Assembly: GCF_000718985.1 (NCBI RefSeq)
Contig: NZ_JODL01000002.1
Coordinates: 313,253 to 377,252, forward strand
Direction: 5' to 3'
Source of the DNA: Streptomyces megasporus
Lineage (GTDB): Bacteria; Actinomycetota; Actinomycetes; Streptomycetales; Streptomycetaceae
DNA: 64,000 nucleotides
Shown: one piece after another, positions 18,957 through 29,056 of the stretch
How positions within the stretch are numbered: position 1 is the stretch's first letter
Layout of the letters: each line of letters starts with the position of its first letter
Notes under the pieces: generated by a model
Database searches by the model: none
Seen by the model: the letters and a program-made list of their open reading frames with translations, nothing else
Told to the model about the DNA's origin: nothing
Translations under genes and position numbers: made by a program

Positions 18957-20375
18957 ATGAGCGGGACGAGCGAGGAACACGACAGGAACAGCGCGGAACA
19001 CCGGATCGAACACGACTCCATGGGCGAGGTGCGGGTGCCCGCGCACGCCAAGTGGCGGGCACAGACCCAGCGCGCCGTGGAGAACTTCCCGATCTCGGGC
19101 CGGCGTCTGGAGCGCGCGCACATCCAGGCGCTGGCCCGGATCAAGGAGGCGGCGGCCAAGGTCAACGCCGAGCTCGGCGTCCTGGAGCCGGAGCCGGCCC
19201 GGGCCATCGCCGAGGCCGCCGCCGAGGTCGCCGACGGGCGCTGGGACGACCACTTCCCCGTGGACGTCTTCCAGACCGGCTCCGGCACCTCCTCCAACAT
19301 GAACATGAACGAGGTCGTCGCCACGCTCGCGAGCGAGCGGCTGGGGGCCCCGGTGCACCCCAACGACCACGTCAACGCCAGCCAGTCCTCCAACGACGTC
19401 TTCCCCTCCTCCATCCACATCGCGGCGACCGCGGCCGTCACCGGGGACCTGATCCCGGCGCTGGAGCACCTCGCCGAGGCGCTGGAGCGCAAGGCGGAGG
19501 AGTTCGCCGAGGTCGTCAAGTCGGGCCGCACCCATCTGATGGACGCCACGCCCGTCACACTCGGCCAGGAGTTCGGCGGCTACGCGGCGCAGACGCGGTA
19601 CGGGGTGGAGCGGCTGCGGGCCTGTCTGCCGCGCCTGGCCGAGCTGCCGCTGGGCGGCACCGCGGTGGGCACCGGCATCAACACCCCGCCCGGCTTCTCG
19701 GCGGCCGTGATCGCCGAGGTCGCCCGCACCACCGGGCTGCCGCTGACCGAGGCCCGCGACCACTTCGAGGCGCAGGGCGCCCGCGACGCCCTGGTGGAGA
19801 CCTCCGGGCAGCTCCGCACGATCGCCGTCGGCCTGACCAAGATCTGCAACGACCTGCGCTGGATGTCCTCCGGCCCGCGCACCGGTCTGGCCGAGATCCG
19901 CCTGCCCGACCTCCAGCCCGGCTCCTCGATCATGCCCGGCAAGGTCAACCCGGTGATCCCCGAGGCGGTCCTGATGGTCGCCGCCCAGGTCACGGGGAAC
20001 GACACGGCGGTCGCCGTGGCCGGGGCGTCCGGCAACTTCGAGCTGAACGTGATGCTCCCGGTGATGGGCAAGAACCTGCTGGAGTCCATCCGGCTGTTGG
20101 CCAACGCCTCCCGGCTGCTGGCCGACCGCACGGTCGACGGCATCGAGGCGGACGTCGAGCGCGCCCGCGAGTACGCGGAGTCCTCACCGTCCGTGGTGAC
20201 CCCGCTGAACAGGTACATCGGCTACGAGGAGGCCGCGAAGGTCGCCAAGCGGTCCCTGGCGGAGCGGAAGACGATCCGCGAGGTGGTCCTGGAGTCCGGC
20301 TACGTCGAGCGCGGTCTGCTCACGCCGGAGCAGTTGGACGAGGCCCTGGACGTGCTGCGCATGACCCGTCCCTGA
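18957..20375 (+). CDS. fumC: Class II fumarate hydratase
   Basis: This encodes 472 residues from ATG 18957. It is the iron-free, oxygen-stable fumarase of the fumarase/aspartase superfamily. Motifs: [22 protein letters not shown] at the N-terminus, [49 protein letters not shown], and the superfamily signature [11 protein letters not shown] near residue 322. Placing both fumarase classes in tandem lets a cell keep the step running when the iron-sulfur enzyme is damaged; peroxide defence genes lie about 4 kb downstream. Whether the pair is differentially regulated cannot be seen here. Confidence 0.95.
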   Translation: MSGTSEEHDRNSAEHRIEHDSMGEVRVPAHAKWRAQTQRAVENFPISGRRLERAHIQALARIKEAAAKVNAELGVLEPEPARAIAEAAAEVADGRWDDHFPVDVFQTGSGTSSNMNMNEVVATLASERLGAPVHPNDHVNASQSSNDVFPSSIHIAATAAVTGDLIPALEHLAEALERKAEEFAEVVKSGRTHLMDATPVTLGQEFGGYAAQTRYGVERLRACLPRLAELPLGGTAVGTGINTPPGFSAAVIAEVARTTGLPLTEARDHFEAQGARDALVETSGQLRTIAVGLTKICNDLRWMSSGPRTGLAEIRLPDLQPGSSIMPGKVNPVIPEAVLMVAAQVTGNDTAVAVAGASGNFELNVMLPVMGKNLLESIRLLANASRLLADRTVDGIEADVERAREYAESSPSVVTPLNRYIGYEEAAKVAKRSLAERKTIREVVLESGYVERGLLTPEQLDEALDVLRMTRP

Positions 20376-20387
20376 GCCCCGTGCCAC

Positions 20388-20417
20388 CCGCCCCGCCGTC
20401 CCGCGGCGGCGGGGCGG
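20388..20417 (+). terminator. Terminator after fumC
   Basis: A perfect 11-bp stem CCGCCCCGCCG / CGGCGGGGCGG with an 8-base loop begins 12 bases after the stop codon. Confidence 0.6.
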
Positions 20418-20480
20418 ACCGTGGCGCGGATCGTGTCGTGGATCGCGGAACGCTCCCCGGACCGCGATTAGGATCCGCGC

Positions 20481-21167
20481 ATGAGAGCGCAGACGGAGGA
20501 CGAAACGGACACGGAGGGCGGCGGCCCGCGCTGGAGGGCGGGGGAGCACATCCTGTGGCGCTACCGGGCCAACGGCGGCGACCACGTCCACATCTGCCGG
20601 CCCGTGACCGTCGTCCGCGACACGCCCGAGCTGCTCGCCGTGTGGATGGCTCCCGGCACCGCCTGCGTCAAGCCGGAGCTGGCCGACGGCACGCCCGTGC
20701 ACCGCGAGCCGCTCGCCACCCGCTACACCAAGCCGCGCAGGACCGTCCGCTCGCGGTGGTTCGGCACCGGCGTGCTCAAGCTGGCGCGAGCCGGCGAGCC
20801 CTGGTCGGTGTGGCTGTTCTGGGACCGCGGCTGGCGGTTCAGGAACTGGTACGTGAACCTGGAGGAGCCGCTGCGCCGCTGGGCGGGCGGGGTGGACTCC
20901 GAGGACCACTTCCTGGACATCGCCGTCTACCCCGACCGCACCTGGGAGTGGAAGGACGAGGACGAGTTCGACCAGGCGCAGCGCGCCGGCCTGATGGAGA
21001 CGGACCAGGCCGAGCGGGTACGGGACGCCGGCCGCCGGGCCGTGGCGACGATCCGCGCGTGGGGCAGCCCCTTCCGCGACGGCTGGGAGAACTGGCGCCC
21101 CGATCCCGCCTGGCCGGTGCCGGCGCTGCCCCGGGACTGGGACCGCGAACCGGTACGGATCGGCTGA
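20481..21167 (+). CDS. DUF402 domain protein
   Basis: This encodes 228 residues from ATG 20481. The DUF402 core is seen in the segment PWSVWLFWDRGWRFRNWYVNLEEPLRRW, then DHFLDIAVYPDRTWEWKDEDEFDQA, where the Asp/Glu-rich part corresponds to the metal-binding site of this family. Related proteins include nucleoside di- and triphosphatases (Ntdp type). Activity is not assured for this member. The N-terminal 20 residues are acidic and probably flexible. It follows fumC with its own short upstream region and a terminator between them. Confidence 0.75.
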   Translation: MRAQTEDETDTEGGGPRWRAGEHILWRYRANGGDHVHICRPVTVVRDTPELLAVWMAPGTACVKPELADGTPVHREPLATRYTKPRRTVRSRWFGTGVLKLARAGEPWSVWLFWDRGWRFRNWYVNLEEPLRRWAGGVDSEDHFLDIAVYPDRTWEWKDEDEFDQAQRAGLMETDQAERVRDAGRRAVATIRAWGSPFRDGWENWRPDPAWPVPALPRDWDREPVRIG

Positions 21168-21344
21168 AGGGCTGGTGACGTCGCCCCCGCTTCTCGCATG
21201 ATGGCCACGGAGATGCCGCAACCCCTTGCTGTGTCCCCGGACCGCGACCGTAGGATCGACCCGGACTTGACGGAAAGCCCCACCCGACACGAACTCGACC
21301 ACCCGACAAGGGAATTGGCGCATGTCCGCGAGAGGAGCCCAGAC

Positions 21345-22025
21345 GTGAGCAGCACGGACGGTCATCAGGTGTACGCGGACTACGACCGGACGGCGATCGA
21401 CCGCACCGGCCAGGCCGAGGCATTCGACACGATCGGCGACCGGTACGACGAGGTGTTCCCCCACAAGGAGGGCCAGGTCGCCGCCGGCGCCTGGTTGGCG
21501 GGGCAACTGCCCGCCGGGTCCCGGGTGCTCGACATCGGGTGCGGCACCGGAGTCCCCACGGCCCGTCAGCTCACGGAGGCCGGGCACCGGGTCGTCGGCA
21601 TCGACTTCTCCTCCGCCATGGTCAAGCTCAGCCGGGAGAACGTCCCCGACGCCGAGTTCCACCAGATGGACATCGCCGACCTGGAGAACAGTGGCCTGGG
21701 GCCCTTCGACGGCGCCGCCGCCTTCTTCTCGCTGCTGATGCTGCCGCGGGCGGAGATCCCCGTCGCCCTGCGCATGCTGCACGGCCAGGTGAAGCCCGGC
21801 GGACCGCTGGCCCTGGGGATGGTCGAGGCCGACGTGGACGACTTCGGAATCCCGTTCCTGGGCAACACCATTCGGGTATCGGGGTACCTACGGGACGAAC
21901 TGCGCCAGGTGGTGCGGGACGCGGGCTTCGAGATCGCCGGGGAGGAGTCGTTCGCGTACGCGCCGGCCAGCACGGACGTGTCCCCCGAGATCCAGGTCTT
22001 CCTGAACTGCCGACGACGCCCTTGA
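21345..22025 (+). CDS. SAM-dependent methyltransferase (class I)
   Basis: This encodes 226 residues from GTG 21345; AGAGGAG seven bases upstream selects it over an ATG at 21198. Motif I is RVLDIGCGTGVPTARQL, motif II VVGIDFSSAMVKLSREN, followed by EFHQMDIADL and AAFFSLLMLPR. This is the standard Rossmann fold of small-molecule or unknown-substrate methyltransferases (Methyltransf_25-like). No substrate domain can be named. It is followed after 56 bases by the phosphatase gene in the same direction; co-transcription is possible. Confidence 0.85.
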   Translation: MSSTDGHQVYADYDRTAIDRTGQAEAFDTIGDRYDEVFPHKEGQVAAGAWLAGQLPAGSRVLDIGCGTGVPTARQLTEAGHRVVGIDFSSAMVKLSRENVPDAEFHQMDIADLENSGLGPFDGAAAFFSLLMLPRAEIPVALRMLHGQVKPGGPLALGMVEADVDDFGIPFLGNTIRVSGYLRDELRQVVRDAGFEIAGEESFAYAPASTDVSPEIQVFLNCRRRP

Positions 22026-22081
22026 GTCCCCAAGCGCTGGGCACGCCCGATGCGCGGCCCCGGACGGATGGAACCCTACGC

Positions 22082-24184
22082 GTGACGGAGCACCCCACCC
22101 CTCAGCAGCCCGCTGCCCGGCCGATGGGCGGCGGCGCCCGCACGGCCATGCCCGTGGCGGGCCACGCGGACGCCGCGCCCGCCGCGCTGCCCGACCCGCG
22201 CGGCGGCCGGCACACGCCCGACGGGGCCCAGGATTCCTCCCACGGCGCCCCCGGTCTGCCGGTGGAGACGCCGATGCCGTCGGTACCGTCGGCGCAGTCG
22301 GCTCCGAAGTCCGCGACGGAGACGGGCCACGCCCGGCCCGCGGGTGGCGACGAGCCCGTGGGGCGTCACCGTCCCGGCGCGCCGGAGGAGGCCGGCCGGG
22401 GCGCCGCGCCCGGTGCGACCGAGCACCCCAGCGGGGACGAGCGGGCCGAGCGGGAGCGGCGCGGAGGCGATCGGCTGCGGTTCGTGGGCGCCGCCACCCG
22501 GCGGATCGCCCGCGGAGTGGACCTGGACGAGACCGTCCTCGGCCTGTGCCGGGCCAGCGTGCCCGCGTTCACCGACGCGATCCTGGTCTACCTGCGCGAC
22601 CCGCTGCCGGTGGGGGACGAACGGCCCACCGGGGCCTTCCTGCTGCGGCTGCGCCGCACCGACCGGCTGCCCGACCACGCGGCCCCGGCCCCCGCCGACC
22701 AGGACCCGTCCGACACCGGGGAGTTCCCGCTGCCCCCGCCGGTCGGCCCGACGGAGGGCGCCGTGGGCGGGGCGCAGGAGCTGGTCGAGGTGCGGGGCGG
22801 CGGACCGCTGGCCGAGGTGCTGCGCGGGGTGCGTCCGGTGTTCGGCGACTCGTCCACCGCCCGCGAGGCGCTGCCGGAACTGCTCGGCGCCGGGTGCGAC
22901 GCCCCGGCCGGGCGCCGGGCGATCCTCGCGCCGCTGCGCGGCCGGCGCCGGGTGATCGGCGCGGCCGTGTTCCTGCGCCGCCCGGACCGGGCCGCCTTCG
23001 AGTCCGACGACCTGCTGGTGGCCGCGCAACTGGCCACACACACCGCGCTGGGCGTGGACAAAGCGGTGCTCTACGGCCGTGAGGCGTACATCGCCGACGA
23101 GTTGCAGCGCACCATGCTCCCCGACGAACTGCCCCAGCCCACCGGGGTGACGCTGGCCAGCCGCTACCTCCCGGCCGCCGAGACCGCCCGGGTGGGCGGC
23201 GACTGGTACGACGCGATACCGCTGCCCGGCGGCCGGGTGGCCCTCGTCGTCGGGGACGTCATGGGCCACTCCATGACCTCCGCGGCGATCATGGGACAGC
23301 TCCGCACCACCGCGCAGACCCTGGCCGGACTCGACCTGCCGCCGCAGGAGGTGCTCCACCACCTCGACGAGCAGGCCCAGCGGCTCGGCTCCGACCGGAT
23401 GGCGACCTGCCTGTACGCCGTCTACGACCCGGTCGCGCACCGGATGGTGGTGGCCAACGCCGGGCATCCGCCGCCGGTGATGCTCTACCGCGACGGCCGG
23501 GCGGAGGTGCTGCGCATCCCGGCCGGCGCGCCCATCGGCGTCGGGGGAGTGGACTTCGAGGCGGTGGAGCTGAACGCCCCGGCGGGCGCGACGCTGCTGC
23601 TCTACACCGACGGCCTGGTGGAGTCGAGGCACCGCGACATCTGGACGGGGATCGACTACCTGCGCGAGAAACTGGCGGAGACGGCCGGGCTGACCCGCCC
23701 CGACACCCCACCGCCCCTGGAGCCGCTCTGCGACGAGGTGTTGGACATCCTCGGGCCGGGCGACCGGGACGACGACATCGCGCTGCTGGCGGCCCGCTTC
23801 GACGGGATACCGCCCAGCGACGTGGCCTACTGGTACCTCGACCCGCGCGCCCAGACCGCGCGGCAGGCCCGCCGGCTGGCGCGGCGCGCGCTGGAGCGCT
23901 GGGGCCTGGAGGAGCTGACGGACTCCGTGGAGCTGCTGGTCAGCGAGGTGGTGACCAACGCCGTCCGCTACGCCGAGCGTCCCATCACGCTGCGGCTGCT
24001 CCGCACCGACGTGCTGCGCTGCGAGGTCGGGGACGACGTGCCGCAACTGCCGCGGCTGCGGCAGGCCCGGGCCACGGACGAGGGCGGTCGGGGCCTGTAC
24101 CTGGTCAACCGGCTCGCCCGGCGCTGGGGCGCGACGAGGCTGAGCACCGGCAAGGTGGTCTGGTTCGAGATCCCGTTCCCGTGA
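22082..24184 (+). CDS. GAF-SpoIIE phosphatase-HATPase regulatory protein
   Basis: This encodes 700 residues from GTG 22082. The first 130 residues are low-complexity Pro/Ala/Gly. A GAF-like sensor region follows (RFVGAATRRIARGVDLDETVLGLCRASVPAFTD to ATHTALGVDKAVLYGRE). The PP2C SpoIIE domain (about 340-580) contains GGDWYDAIPLPGGRVALVVGDVMGHSM and the metal Asp in DRDDDIALL. The last 110 residues form a histidine-kinase-type ATPase like RsbW (ELLVSEVVTNAVRYAE and DEGGRGLYLVNRLARRWG). Such proteins phosphorylate and dephosphorylate anti-sigma-factor antagonists. The partner is not in the window. It is one of three of this type here. Confidence 0.85.
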   Translation: MTEHPTPQQPAARPMGGGARTAMPVAGHADAAPAALPDPRGGRHTPDGAQDSSHGAPGLPVETPMPSVPSAQSAPKSATETGHARPAGGDEPVGRHRPGAPEEAGRGAAPGATEHPSGDERAERERRGGDRLRFVGAATRRIARGVDLDETVLGLCRASVPAFTDAILVYLRDPLPVGDERPTGAFLLRLRRTDRLPDHAAPAPADQDPSDTGEFPLPPPVGPTEGAVGGAQELVEVRGGGPLAEVLRGVRPVFGDSSTAREALPELLGAGCDAPAGRRAILAPLRGRRRVIGAAVFLRRPDRAAFESDDLLVAAQLATHTALGVDKAVLYGREAYIADELQRTMLPDELPQPTGVTLASRYLPAAETARVGGDWYDAIPLPGGRVALVVGDVMGHSMTSAAIMGQLRTTAQTLAGLDLPPQEVLHHLDEQAQRLGSDRMATCLYAVYDPVAHRMVVANAGHPPPVMLYRDGRAEVLRIPAGAPIGVGGVDFEAVELNAPAGATLLLYTDGLVESRHRDIWTGIDYLREKLAETAGLTRPDTPPPLEPLCDEVLDILGPGDRDDDIALLAARFDGIPPSDVAYWYLDPRAQTARQARRLARRALERWGLEELTDSVELLVSEVVTNAVRYAERPITLRLLRTDVLRCEVGDDVPQLPRLRQARATDEGGRGLYLVNRLARRWGATRLSTGKVVWFEIPFP

Positions 24185-24239
24185 GGGCGGTCCGGTCGGC
24201 TCCGGCACCCCGCCCCGCGGCCGGCGGGCGACACGCGAA

Positions 24240-24272
24240 ACGGCCCCGAACCCGTGACGGGTCCGGGGCCGT
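24240..24272. terminator. Terminator between the phosphatase and ahpD
   Basis: The stem ACGGCCCCG-A-ACCCGT / ACGGGT-C-CGGGGCCGT lies between two convergent genes and is followed by TT. Confidence 0.75.
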
Positions 24273-24305
24273 TCGGCCGTGCGGTGGCGCGGGGCCGACG
24301 GTGGG

Positions 24306-24857
24306 TCAGACCCCGGCCGGGGCCGGGTCGGCCAGGGCCGCCTCGGCGTCCAGGACGGTGCCCACCGCCTGGATGACGGCCGCGATCTTGAACGCCTCCT
24401 GGACCGTCTCGCGGTCCACACCGGCCTTGCGCAGCACCTGCTCGTGGGAGTCCAGGCACTGTCCGCAGCCGTTGATGGCGGAGACGGCCAGCGACCAGAG
24501 CTCGAAGTCGGTCTTGTCCACGCCGGGGTTGCCGATGACGTTCATCCGCAGGCCCGCGCGCAGGGTGCCGTACTCCGGGTCCGACAGCAGGTGCCGGGTC
24601 CGGTAGAAGACGTTGTTCATCGCCATGATGGCGGCGGCGGCCTTGGCCGCGGTGTACGCCTCGGGGGAGAGGTTGGCCTTCGCCTCGGGCTCCAGCTCGG
24701 TCAGCACCTTGGGCGAGCGGGAGGCGATCGCGCAGGCCAGCACCGCGCCCCACAACTGCTGCTGGGGCAGGTCGGAGTTGCCGATCACCGAACCGAGGTT
24801 CAGCTTGAGGTCCTTGGCGTAGTCGGGCAGGGCCGACTTCAGGTCGTCGAGAGCCAT
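24306..24857 (-). CDS. ahpD: Alkyl hydroperoxide reductase AhpD
   Basis: This encodes 183 residues. The catalytic pair is C131-x-x-C134 in [12 protein letters not shown], with His138 and Glu119 (in TDFELW) completing the proton relay known for mycobacterial AhpD. The rest is all-helical as expected for the carboxymuconolactone decarboxylase-like fold. AhpD reduces AhpC disulfides, linking them to lipoamide-dependent electron donors. It lies 15 bases downstream of ahpC on the same strand, so they form one operon, divergent from oxyR. Confidence 0.95.
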   Translation of the reverse strand: MALDDLKSALPDYAKDLKLNLGSVIGNSDLPQQQLWGAVLACAIASRSPKVLTELEPEAKANLSPEAYTAAKAAAAIMAMNNVFYRTRHLLSDPEYGTLRAGLRMNVIGNPGVDKTDFELWSLAVSAINGCGQCLDSHEQVLRKAGVDRETVQEAFKIAAVIQAVGTVLDAEAALADPAPAGV

Positions 24858-24872
24858 GTCGTCCTCAGATCC

Positions 24873-25427
24873 TCACTCACCCGCGAGCAGCTTGACCGGG
24901 TCGAGGGTCTCCTCGCCCTTGGTCCAGTTGCAGGGGCACAGCTCGTCGGTCTGCAGGGCGTCCAGCACCCGCAGGACCTCCTTGGGGTTACGGCCGACGG
25001 AGCCGGCGGTCACCATGGTGAACTGGATCTCGTTGTTCTGGTCCACGATGAAGACCGCGCGCTGGGCGTAGCCGTCCTCGCCCTCGACGCCACAGGCCCG
25101 CATCAGCTCGTGCTTGGGGTCGGCCAGCATCGGGAAGGGCAGGTCGCGCAGGTCGGGGTGGTCCTTGCGCCAGGCGTGGTGGACGAACTCGGAGTCACCG
25201 GAGACACCCAGGATCTGGGCGTCGCGGTCCGCGAACTCGTCGTTCAGCTTGCCGAAAGCGGCGATCTCGGTCGGGCAGACGAAGGTGAAGTCCTTCGGCC
25301 AGAAGAAGACGACCTTCCACTTGCCCTCGTAGGTCTTGTGGTTGATCTGCTCGAACGCCTTGCTGGCGTCGAGGTCCACACAAGCGGTCAGGTCGAACTC
25401 GGGGAACTTGTCACCGACAGTGAGCAC
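24873..25427 (-). CDS. ahpC: Peroxiredoxin AhpC
   Basis: This encodes 184 residues. The peroxidatic cysteine is C51 in DFTFVCPTEI. The resolving region has the actinobacterial double cysteine C164-P-C166 in TDELCPCNW. A further cysteine at about 112 sits in RACGVEGEDG. It reduces alkyl hydroperoxides and hydrogen peroxide in the cytoplasm, with AhpD as recycling partner. The intergenic region with oxyR holds the probable OxyR-controlled promoter. Length is normal. Confidence 0.95.
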   Translation of the reverse strand: MLTVGDKFPEFDLTACVDLDASKAFEQINHKTYEGKWKVVFFWPKDFTFVCPTEIAAFGKLNDEFADRDAQILGVSGDSEFVHHAWRKDHPDLRDLPFPMLADPKHELMRACGVEGEDGYAQRAVFIVDQNNEIQFTMVTAGSVGRNPKEVLRVLDALQTDELCPCNWTKGEETLDPVKLLAGE

Positions 25428-25559
25428 ACGCTCTCCTTGTTGCGTGGAAATACCCCAGGGCGGGGGTTTCCTGAGGGTTGGGCATGATCCACACTGCCAT
25501 AGACGCCATTGATCAAAGAAATAACTAGACTCACTGACATTGATCGAAGGAGGCTATCG
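25428..25559. promoter_or_regulatory. Divergent ahpC/oxyR control region with repeated CATTGATC sites
   Basis: Direct repeats CATTGATCAAAG (25507-25518) and CATTGATCGAAG (25538-25549) differ at one base and are spaced 31 bp, three helical turns. A third element ATAG at 25499 is near. This arrangement suits binding of an OxyR tetramer to one face of the helix between the divergent promoters. The exact boxes are inferred. Confidence 0.5.
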
Positions 25560-26534
25560 GTGACTCTCCCGGCCCGACACTCCCGCCAGGGACGTCCCCC
25601 CACCCTGTCCCAACTGCGGGCGTTCACGGCCGTGGCGGAGTGCCTGCACTTCCGTGAGGCCGCCGCGGAGATCGGCATGAGCCAACCCGCCCTGTCGGGA
25701 GCCGTCGCGGCGCTGGAGGAGTCGCTGGGTGTCCAACTGGTCGAGCGTACGACGCGCAGAGTGATGCTCTCCCCGGCGGGGGAGCGGTTGGCCGTCCGCG
25801 CCCGCACGGTCCTGGACGCGGTCGGCGAACTGCTGGAGGAGGCGGACGCGGTGCGGGCGCCGTTCACGGGGCCGCTGCGGCTCGGGGTGATCCCCACCTG
25901 CGCGCCGTACCTGCTGCCGACGGTGCTGCGGCTCGTTCACGATCGCTATCCCAAGCTGGACCTCCAGGTCAACGAGGAGCAGACGGCCTCGCTGCTGGAG
26001 GGGTTGCTGGGCGGGCGGTTGGACACGCTGCTGCTCGCGGTGCCGCTCGGCGCCTCGGGGCCCGCGGGAGCCTCCGGGGTGACGACGGTGCCCCTGTTCG
26101 ACGAGGACTTCGTCCTGGTGACGCCCCGCGATCACGAACTGGCCGGTCGGGACGGTCTGCCGCGCGAGGCCCTGCGCGATCTGGACCTGCTGCTCCTGGA
26201 CGAGGGGCACTGCCTGCGCCAACAGGCCCTGGACGTCTGTCGGGAGGCCGGGCGGTTCGAGGGCGTGCCGGCCGCCACGAGCGCGGCGGGACTCTCCACG
26301 CTGGTCCAACTCGTCGCGGGCGGGCTCGGGGTGACGCTGCTGCCGCGCACCTCGCTGCACGTGGAGACGGAGCGGAACGAGCTGCTGGCGACCGCCCGGT
26401 TCGCCGACCCGGCGCCCTCGCGGCGGATCGGCCTGGTGATGCGGGAGAGCGCGGCCCGGCGGCACGAGTTCGAGGTGCTCGCCAAGGATTTGCGGGAGGC
26501 AATGCGTCCGCTTCCGGTGCGGATCGTGGAGTGA
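25560..26534 (+). CDS. oxyR: LysR-family peroxide regulator OxyR
   Basis: This encodes 324 residues from GTG 25560; GAAGGAGG six bases before selects it over a start at 25509. The N-terminal LysR helix-turn-helix is clear (PTLSQLRAFTAVAECLHFREAAAEIGMSQPALSGAVAALEESLG). The effector domain contains the redox pair region LDEGHCLRQQALDVC, where the two cysteines form the peroxide-sensing disulfide of OxyR. It is divergent from ahpC-ahpD, the usual arrangement in Streptomyces and other bacteria, and should control that operon. Confidence 0.92.
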   Translation: MTLPARHSRQGRPPTLSQLRAFTAVAECLHFREAAAEIGMSQPALSGAVAALEESLGVQLVERTTRRVMLSPAGERLAVRARTVLDAVGELLEEADAVRAPFTGPLRLGVIPTCAPYLLPTVLRLVHDRYPKLDLQVNEEQTASLLEGLLGGRLDTLLLAVPLGASGPAGASGVTTVPLFDEDFVLVTPRDHELAGRDGLPREALRDLDLLLLDEGHCLRQQALDVCREAGRFEGVPAATSAAGLSTLVQLVAGGLGVTLLPRTSLHVETERNELLATARFADPAPSRRIGLVMRESAARRHEFEVLAKDLREAMRPLPVRIVE

Positions 26535-26797
26535 CGGCCGGCCGCCCGTCGCCGCCCGTCCGCCGCGGGGGCACACGCCGCGCACGCCGCGCCGCGTCCC
26601 TCACGGGACGCGAAAGCCCGAAGGGTGGCCGAGGCGTTCCGGTGATACGCCACCGTATGCATAAGCGTGCGCACAGTGGGTAGGCCCGATGCATCGTCTC
26701 TCGTACGGCCGCAGCGCGAACTGCCGTGCGCAGCAAGGCGGAACAAGGTGACTCAATCGACAGACAGAACAGCCGTAGCCGTCGTCAGGAGTAGACC

Positions 26798-27157
26798 GTG
26801 CTGCCAACGCCGCATCAGTCTCCGCAGGCCGCCGTCGTCCCTGTTCAGCGCACGTCCTCGAGCGATCACGCGGGGCCGTGGCACTCCGAGGCGGTCTGCC
26901 GCAGGGACGAGGCCGGGTTGTTCTTCGCCCCTTCGAAGGAGCCCACCGCCGCCCGTCTCTCCCGGGAGCAGGCGGCCAAACGGGTCTGCGCGCGGTGTCC
27001 GGTGCTCATCGAGTGCCGTGAGCACGCGCTGCTCCAGCCCGAACCGTACGGGGTGTGGGGCGGCCTGACGGCGGCCGAGCGCCGGGTGATGCTCGCCCGT
27101 CGACGCCGCCGCGACACCGAGTTGGGGCAGTCCCCCCAGGTGTCCCGCATCGCCTGA
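26798..27157 (+). CDS. wblI: WhiB-like iron-sulfur transcription factor
   Basis: This encodes 119 residues from GTG 26798. The four cluster cysteines are in SEAVCRRDE, KRVCARCPVLIEC, with the pattern C-x29+-C-x2-C-x5-C that binds a 4Fe-4S cluster. The conserved turn GVWGGLTAAERR and basic tail RRRRR follow. The protein works with the primary sigma factor or an anti-sigma context to control development or stress genes. The name wblI is suggested because, as I recall, wblI lies beside glpX in Streptomyces coelicolor; treat the symbol as tentative. An N-terminal extension of about 25 residues precedes the first cysteine. Confidence 0.8.
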   Translation: MLPTPHQSPQAAVVPVQRTSSSDHAGPWHSEAVCRRDEAGLFFAPSKEPTAARLSREQAAKRVCARCPVLIECREHALLQPEPYGVWGGLTAAERRVMLARRRRRDTELGQSPQVSRIA

Positions 27158-27208
27158 CCGACCGACCCGACGGCGCTCCGGCGCGGCGTGGCCGGCCGGC
27201 TCCCCGGG

Positions 27209-27235
27209 CGGCGGCGGGCTCCCGGCCCGCCGCCG
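27209..27235. terminator. Hairpin between convergent wblI-like and glpX genes
   Basis: A 10-bp GC stem (27209-27218 with 27226-27235) and a 7-base loop. No T-tract is seen. Confidence 0.5.
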
Positions 27236-27253
27236 GGACGGTCGGCGCCCGGT

Positions 27254-28285
27254 TCAGCGGGCCCGGTCGAAGTCGATGGCGCTGTAGGCGCGCAGCTTCG
27301 ACAGCCTGTGGGTGGAGTCGATCGTGCGGATCGTGCCGGACTTCGACCGCATCACCAGCGACTGGGTGGTGGCGGTCTCCCCGCGGTAGCGCACCCCCCG
27401 CAGCAGTTCGCCGTCCGTGACGCCGGTGGCGACGAAGAACACGTTGTCGCCGCTGACCAGGTCGTCGGTGGTCAGGACGCGGTCCAGGTCGTGGCCCGCG
27501 TCGATCGCCCTCTGCCGCTCCTCGTCGTCCTTCGGCCACAGCCTGCCCTGGATGACCCCGCCCAGGCACTTGATCGCACAGGCCGCGATGACGCCCTCCG
27601 GCGTGCCGCCGATGCCCAGGAGCAGGTCGATGCCGGTGCCCTCCCGGGTGGCCATGATCGCTCCCGCGACGTCGCCGTCCGAGATGAACTTGATCCGGGC
27701 GCCCGACTCCCGGACCTCCCGCACGATGTCCGCGTGGCGGGGCCGGTCGAGGATCACCACGGTGACGTCCTCGGGAGCGCTGCCCTTGGCCTTGGCCACC
27801 CGGCGGATGTTCACCGAGGGCGGGGCGGTGATGTCGACGAACTCCGCCGCCTCCGGGCCGGTGACCAGCTTGTCCATGTAGAACACGGCACTCGGGTCGA
27901 ACATCGAACCGCGCTCGGCGACGGCCAGCACCGACACCGCGTTGCCCATGCCCTTGGCCGTCAGCGTCGTGCCGTCCACCGGGTCCACGGCCACGTCGCA
28001 CTCCGGGCCCGTCCCGTCGCCCAACCGCTCGCCGTTGTAGAGCATCGGGGCCTCGTCCTTCTCCCCCTCGCCGATGACGACGACGCCGTTCATCGAGACG
28101 GTGGAGATCAGGGTGCGCATGGCCTTGACGGCGGCGCCGTCCGCGCCGTTCTTGTCGCCTCGGCCGACCCAGCGGCCCGACGCCATGGCACCCGCCTCGG
28201 TGACGCGGACGAGTTCCAGGGCGAGGTTGCGGTCGGGGGCTTCGGGGCTGACCTCGAGCTGGGAGGGAAGGTGGTGATCGGTCAT
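27254..28285 (-). CDS. glpX: Class II fructose-1,6-bisphosphatase
   Basis: This encodes 343 residues from ATG 28285, with GAAAGGTG upstream. Gluconeogenic removal of the 1-phosphate of fructose 1,6-bisphosphate. The lithium-sensitive phosphatase motif is [23 protein letters not shown], preceded by the metal-site segment [19 protein letters not shown]. Later blocks [18 protein letters not shown] and [20 protein letters not shown] are typical GlpX. In many Streptomyces this is the main FBPase. A longer frame upstream to 28621 lacks a ribosome site and overlaps the divergent gene's promoter. Confidence 0.95.
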   Translation of the reverse strand: MTDHHLPSQLEVSPEAPDRNLALELVRVTEAGAMASGRWVGRGDKNGADGAAVKAMRTLISTVSMNGVVVIGEGEKDEAPMLYNGERLGDGTGPECDVAVDPVDGTTLTAKGMGNAVSVLAVAERGSMFDPSAVFYMDKLVTGPEAAEFVDITAPPSVNIRRVAKAKGSAPEDVTVVILDRPRHADIVREVRESGARIKFISDGDVAGAIMATREGTGIDLLLGIGGTPEGVIAACAIKCLGGVIQGRLWPKDDEERQRAIDAGHDLDRVLTTDDLVSGDNVFFVATGVTDGELLRGVRYRGETATTQSLVMRSKSGTIRTIDSTHRLSKLRAYSAIDFDRAR

Positions 28286-28490
28286 CGTGACGCACCTTTC
28301 TGCACGTCTGTACGGCCTCCGAACGCGACGGCCGAAGTTTGAGGGTGCTTCGACCCTATCCGGACGACGACAAACTGAGCAGGGTGCCCCACGGATGAGC
28401 GCGGAGGGTGGGCGGGGGCGGACGAGGGGTGCGCGGGGATGCGCGGGGGCGGTGGTCCGGGGGGATGCGGGCATGGGGGACGATGGACGT

Positions 28491-29021
28491 GTGGCAAGAA
28501 AGAGCGACACGCAGACGGCGCGGAACATGGTGCTCTCGATGCTGGTGGTCCTTCTCGGCGCCGGCTTCGTGTACCTGTTCATCCCGCACGACGACTCGCT
28601 GGACCCGGTCCGTCCGATCACCTACGAAACGGAGCTGGTCACGGCCCGGCGCGCGGCGCCGTACCCGGTGGCCGCGCCGGTGGGGCTGCCCGACACCTGG
28701 CGCGCGACCTCGGTGAGGTACGACGCCCGAAGCGACCACGGGGCCGCGTGGCACCTGGGCTTCATGGACCCGGAGAACGAGTACGCGGCCGTCGAGCAGA
28801 GCGACGGCGACGCCGCGAGGTTCGTGGAGAAGGTCACCCACGGCGCGGAGCGGACCGAGCGCACCCAGGCGGTCGAGGGCGAGGAGTGGACGCGCTACGA
28901 GGGCCCGAAGTACGACGCGCTGGTGTTGGAGGAGTCCGGGGTGACCACGGTGGTCACCGGCACGGCGCCGTTCGACAGCCTCGCGCGACTGGCCGCCGCG
29001 CTCGAGACCGAGAAGGACTGA
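28491..29021 (+). CDS. DUF4245 single-pass membrane protein
   Basis: This encodes 176 residues from GTG 28491, with GGGGGA ten bases upstream. A short basic N-terminus ([12 protein letters not shown]) is followed by one membrane segment ([20 protein letters not shown]). The C-terminal domain faces outward; it carries [33 protein letters not shown] and ends in a short helix. This is the DUF4245 layout; its function is unknown. It is divergent from glpX and convergent with the nitroreductase gene, an arrangement I believe is common in Streptomyces. Confidence 0.75.
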   Translation: MARKSDTQTARNMVLSMLVVLLGAGFVYLFIPHDDSLDPVRPITYETELVTARRAAPYPVAAPVGLPDTWRATSVRYDARSDHGAAWHLGFMDPENEYAAVEQSDGDAARFVEKVTHGAERTERTQAVEGEEWTRYEGPKYDALVLEESGVTTVVTGTAPFDSLARLAAALETEKD

Positions 29022-29056
29022 GCGCGGGCGGCCGGGGGAGTGGCCGTGCGAGGGGG

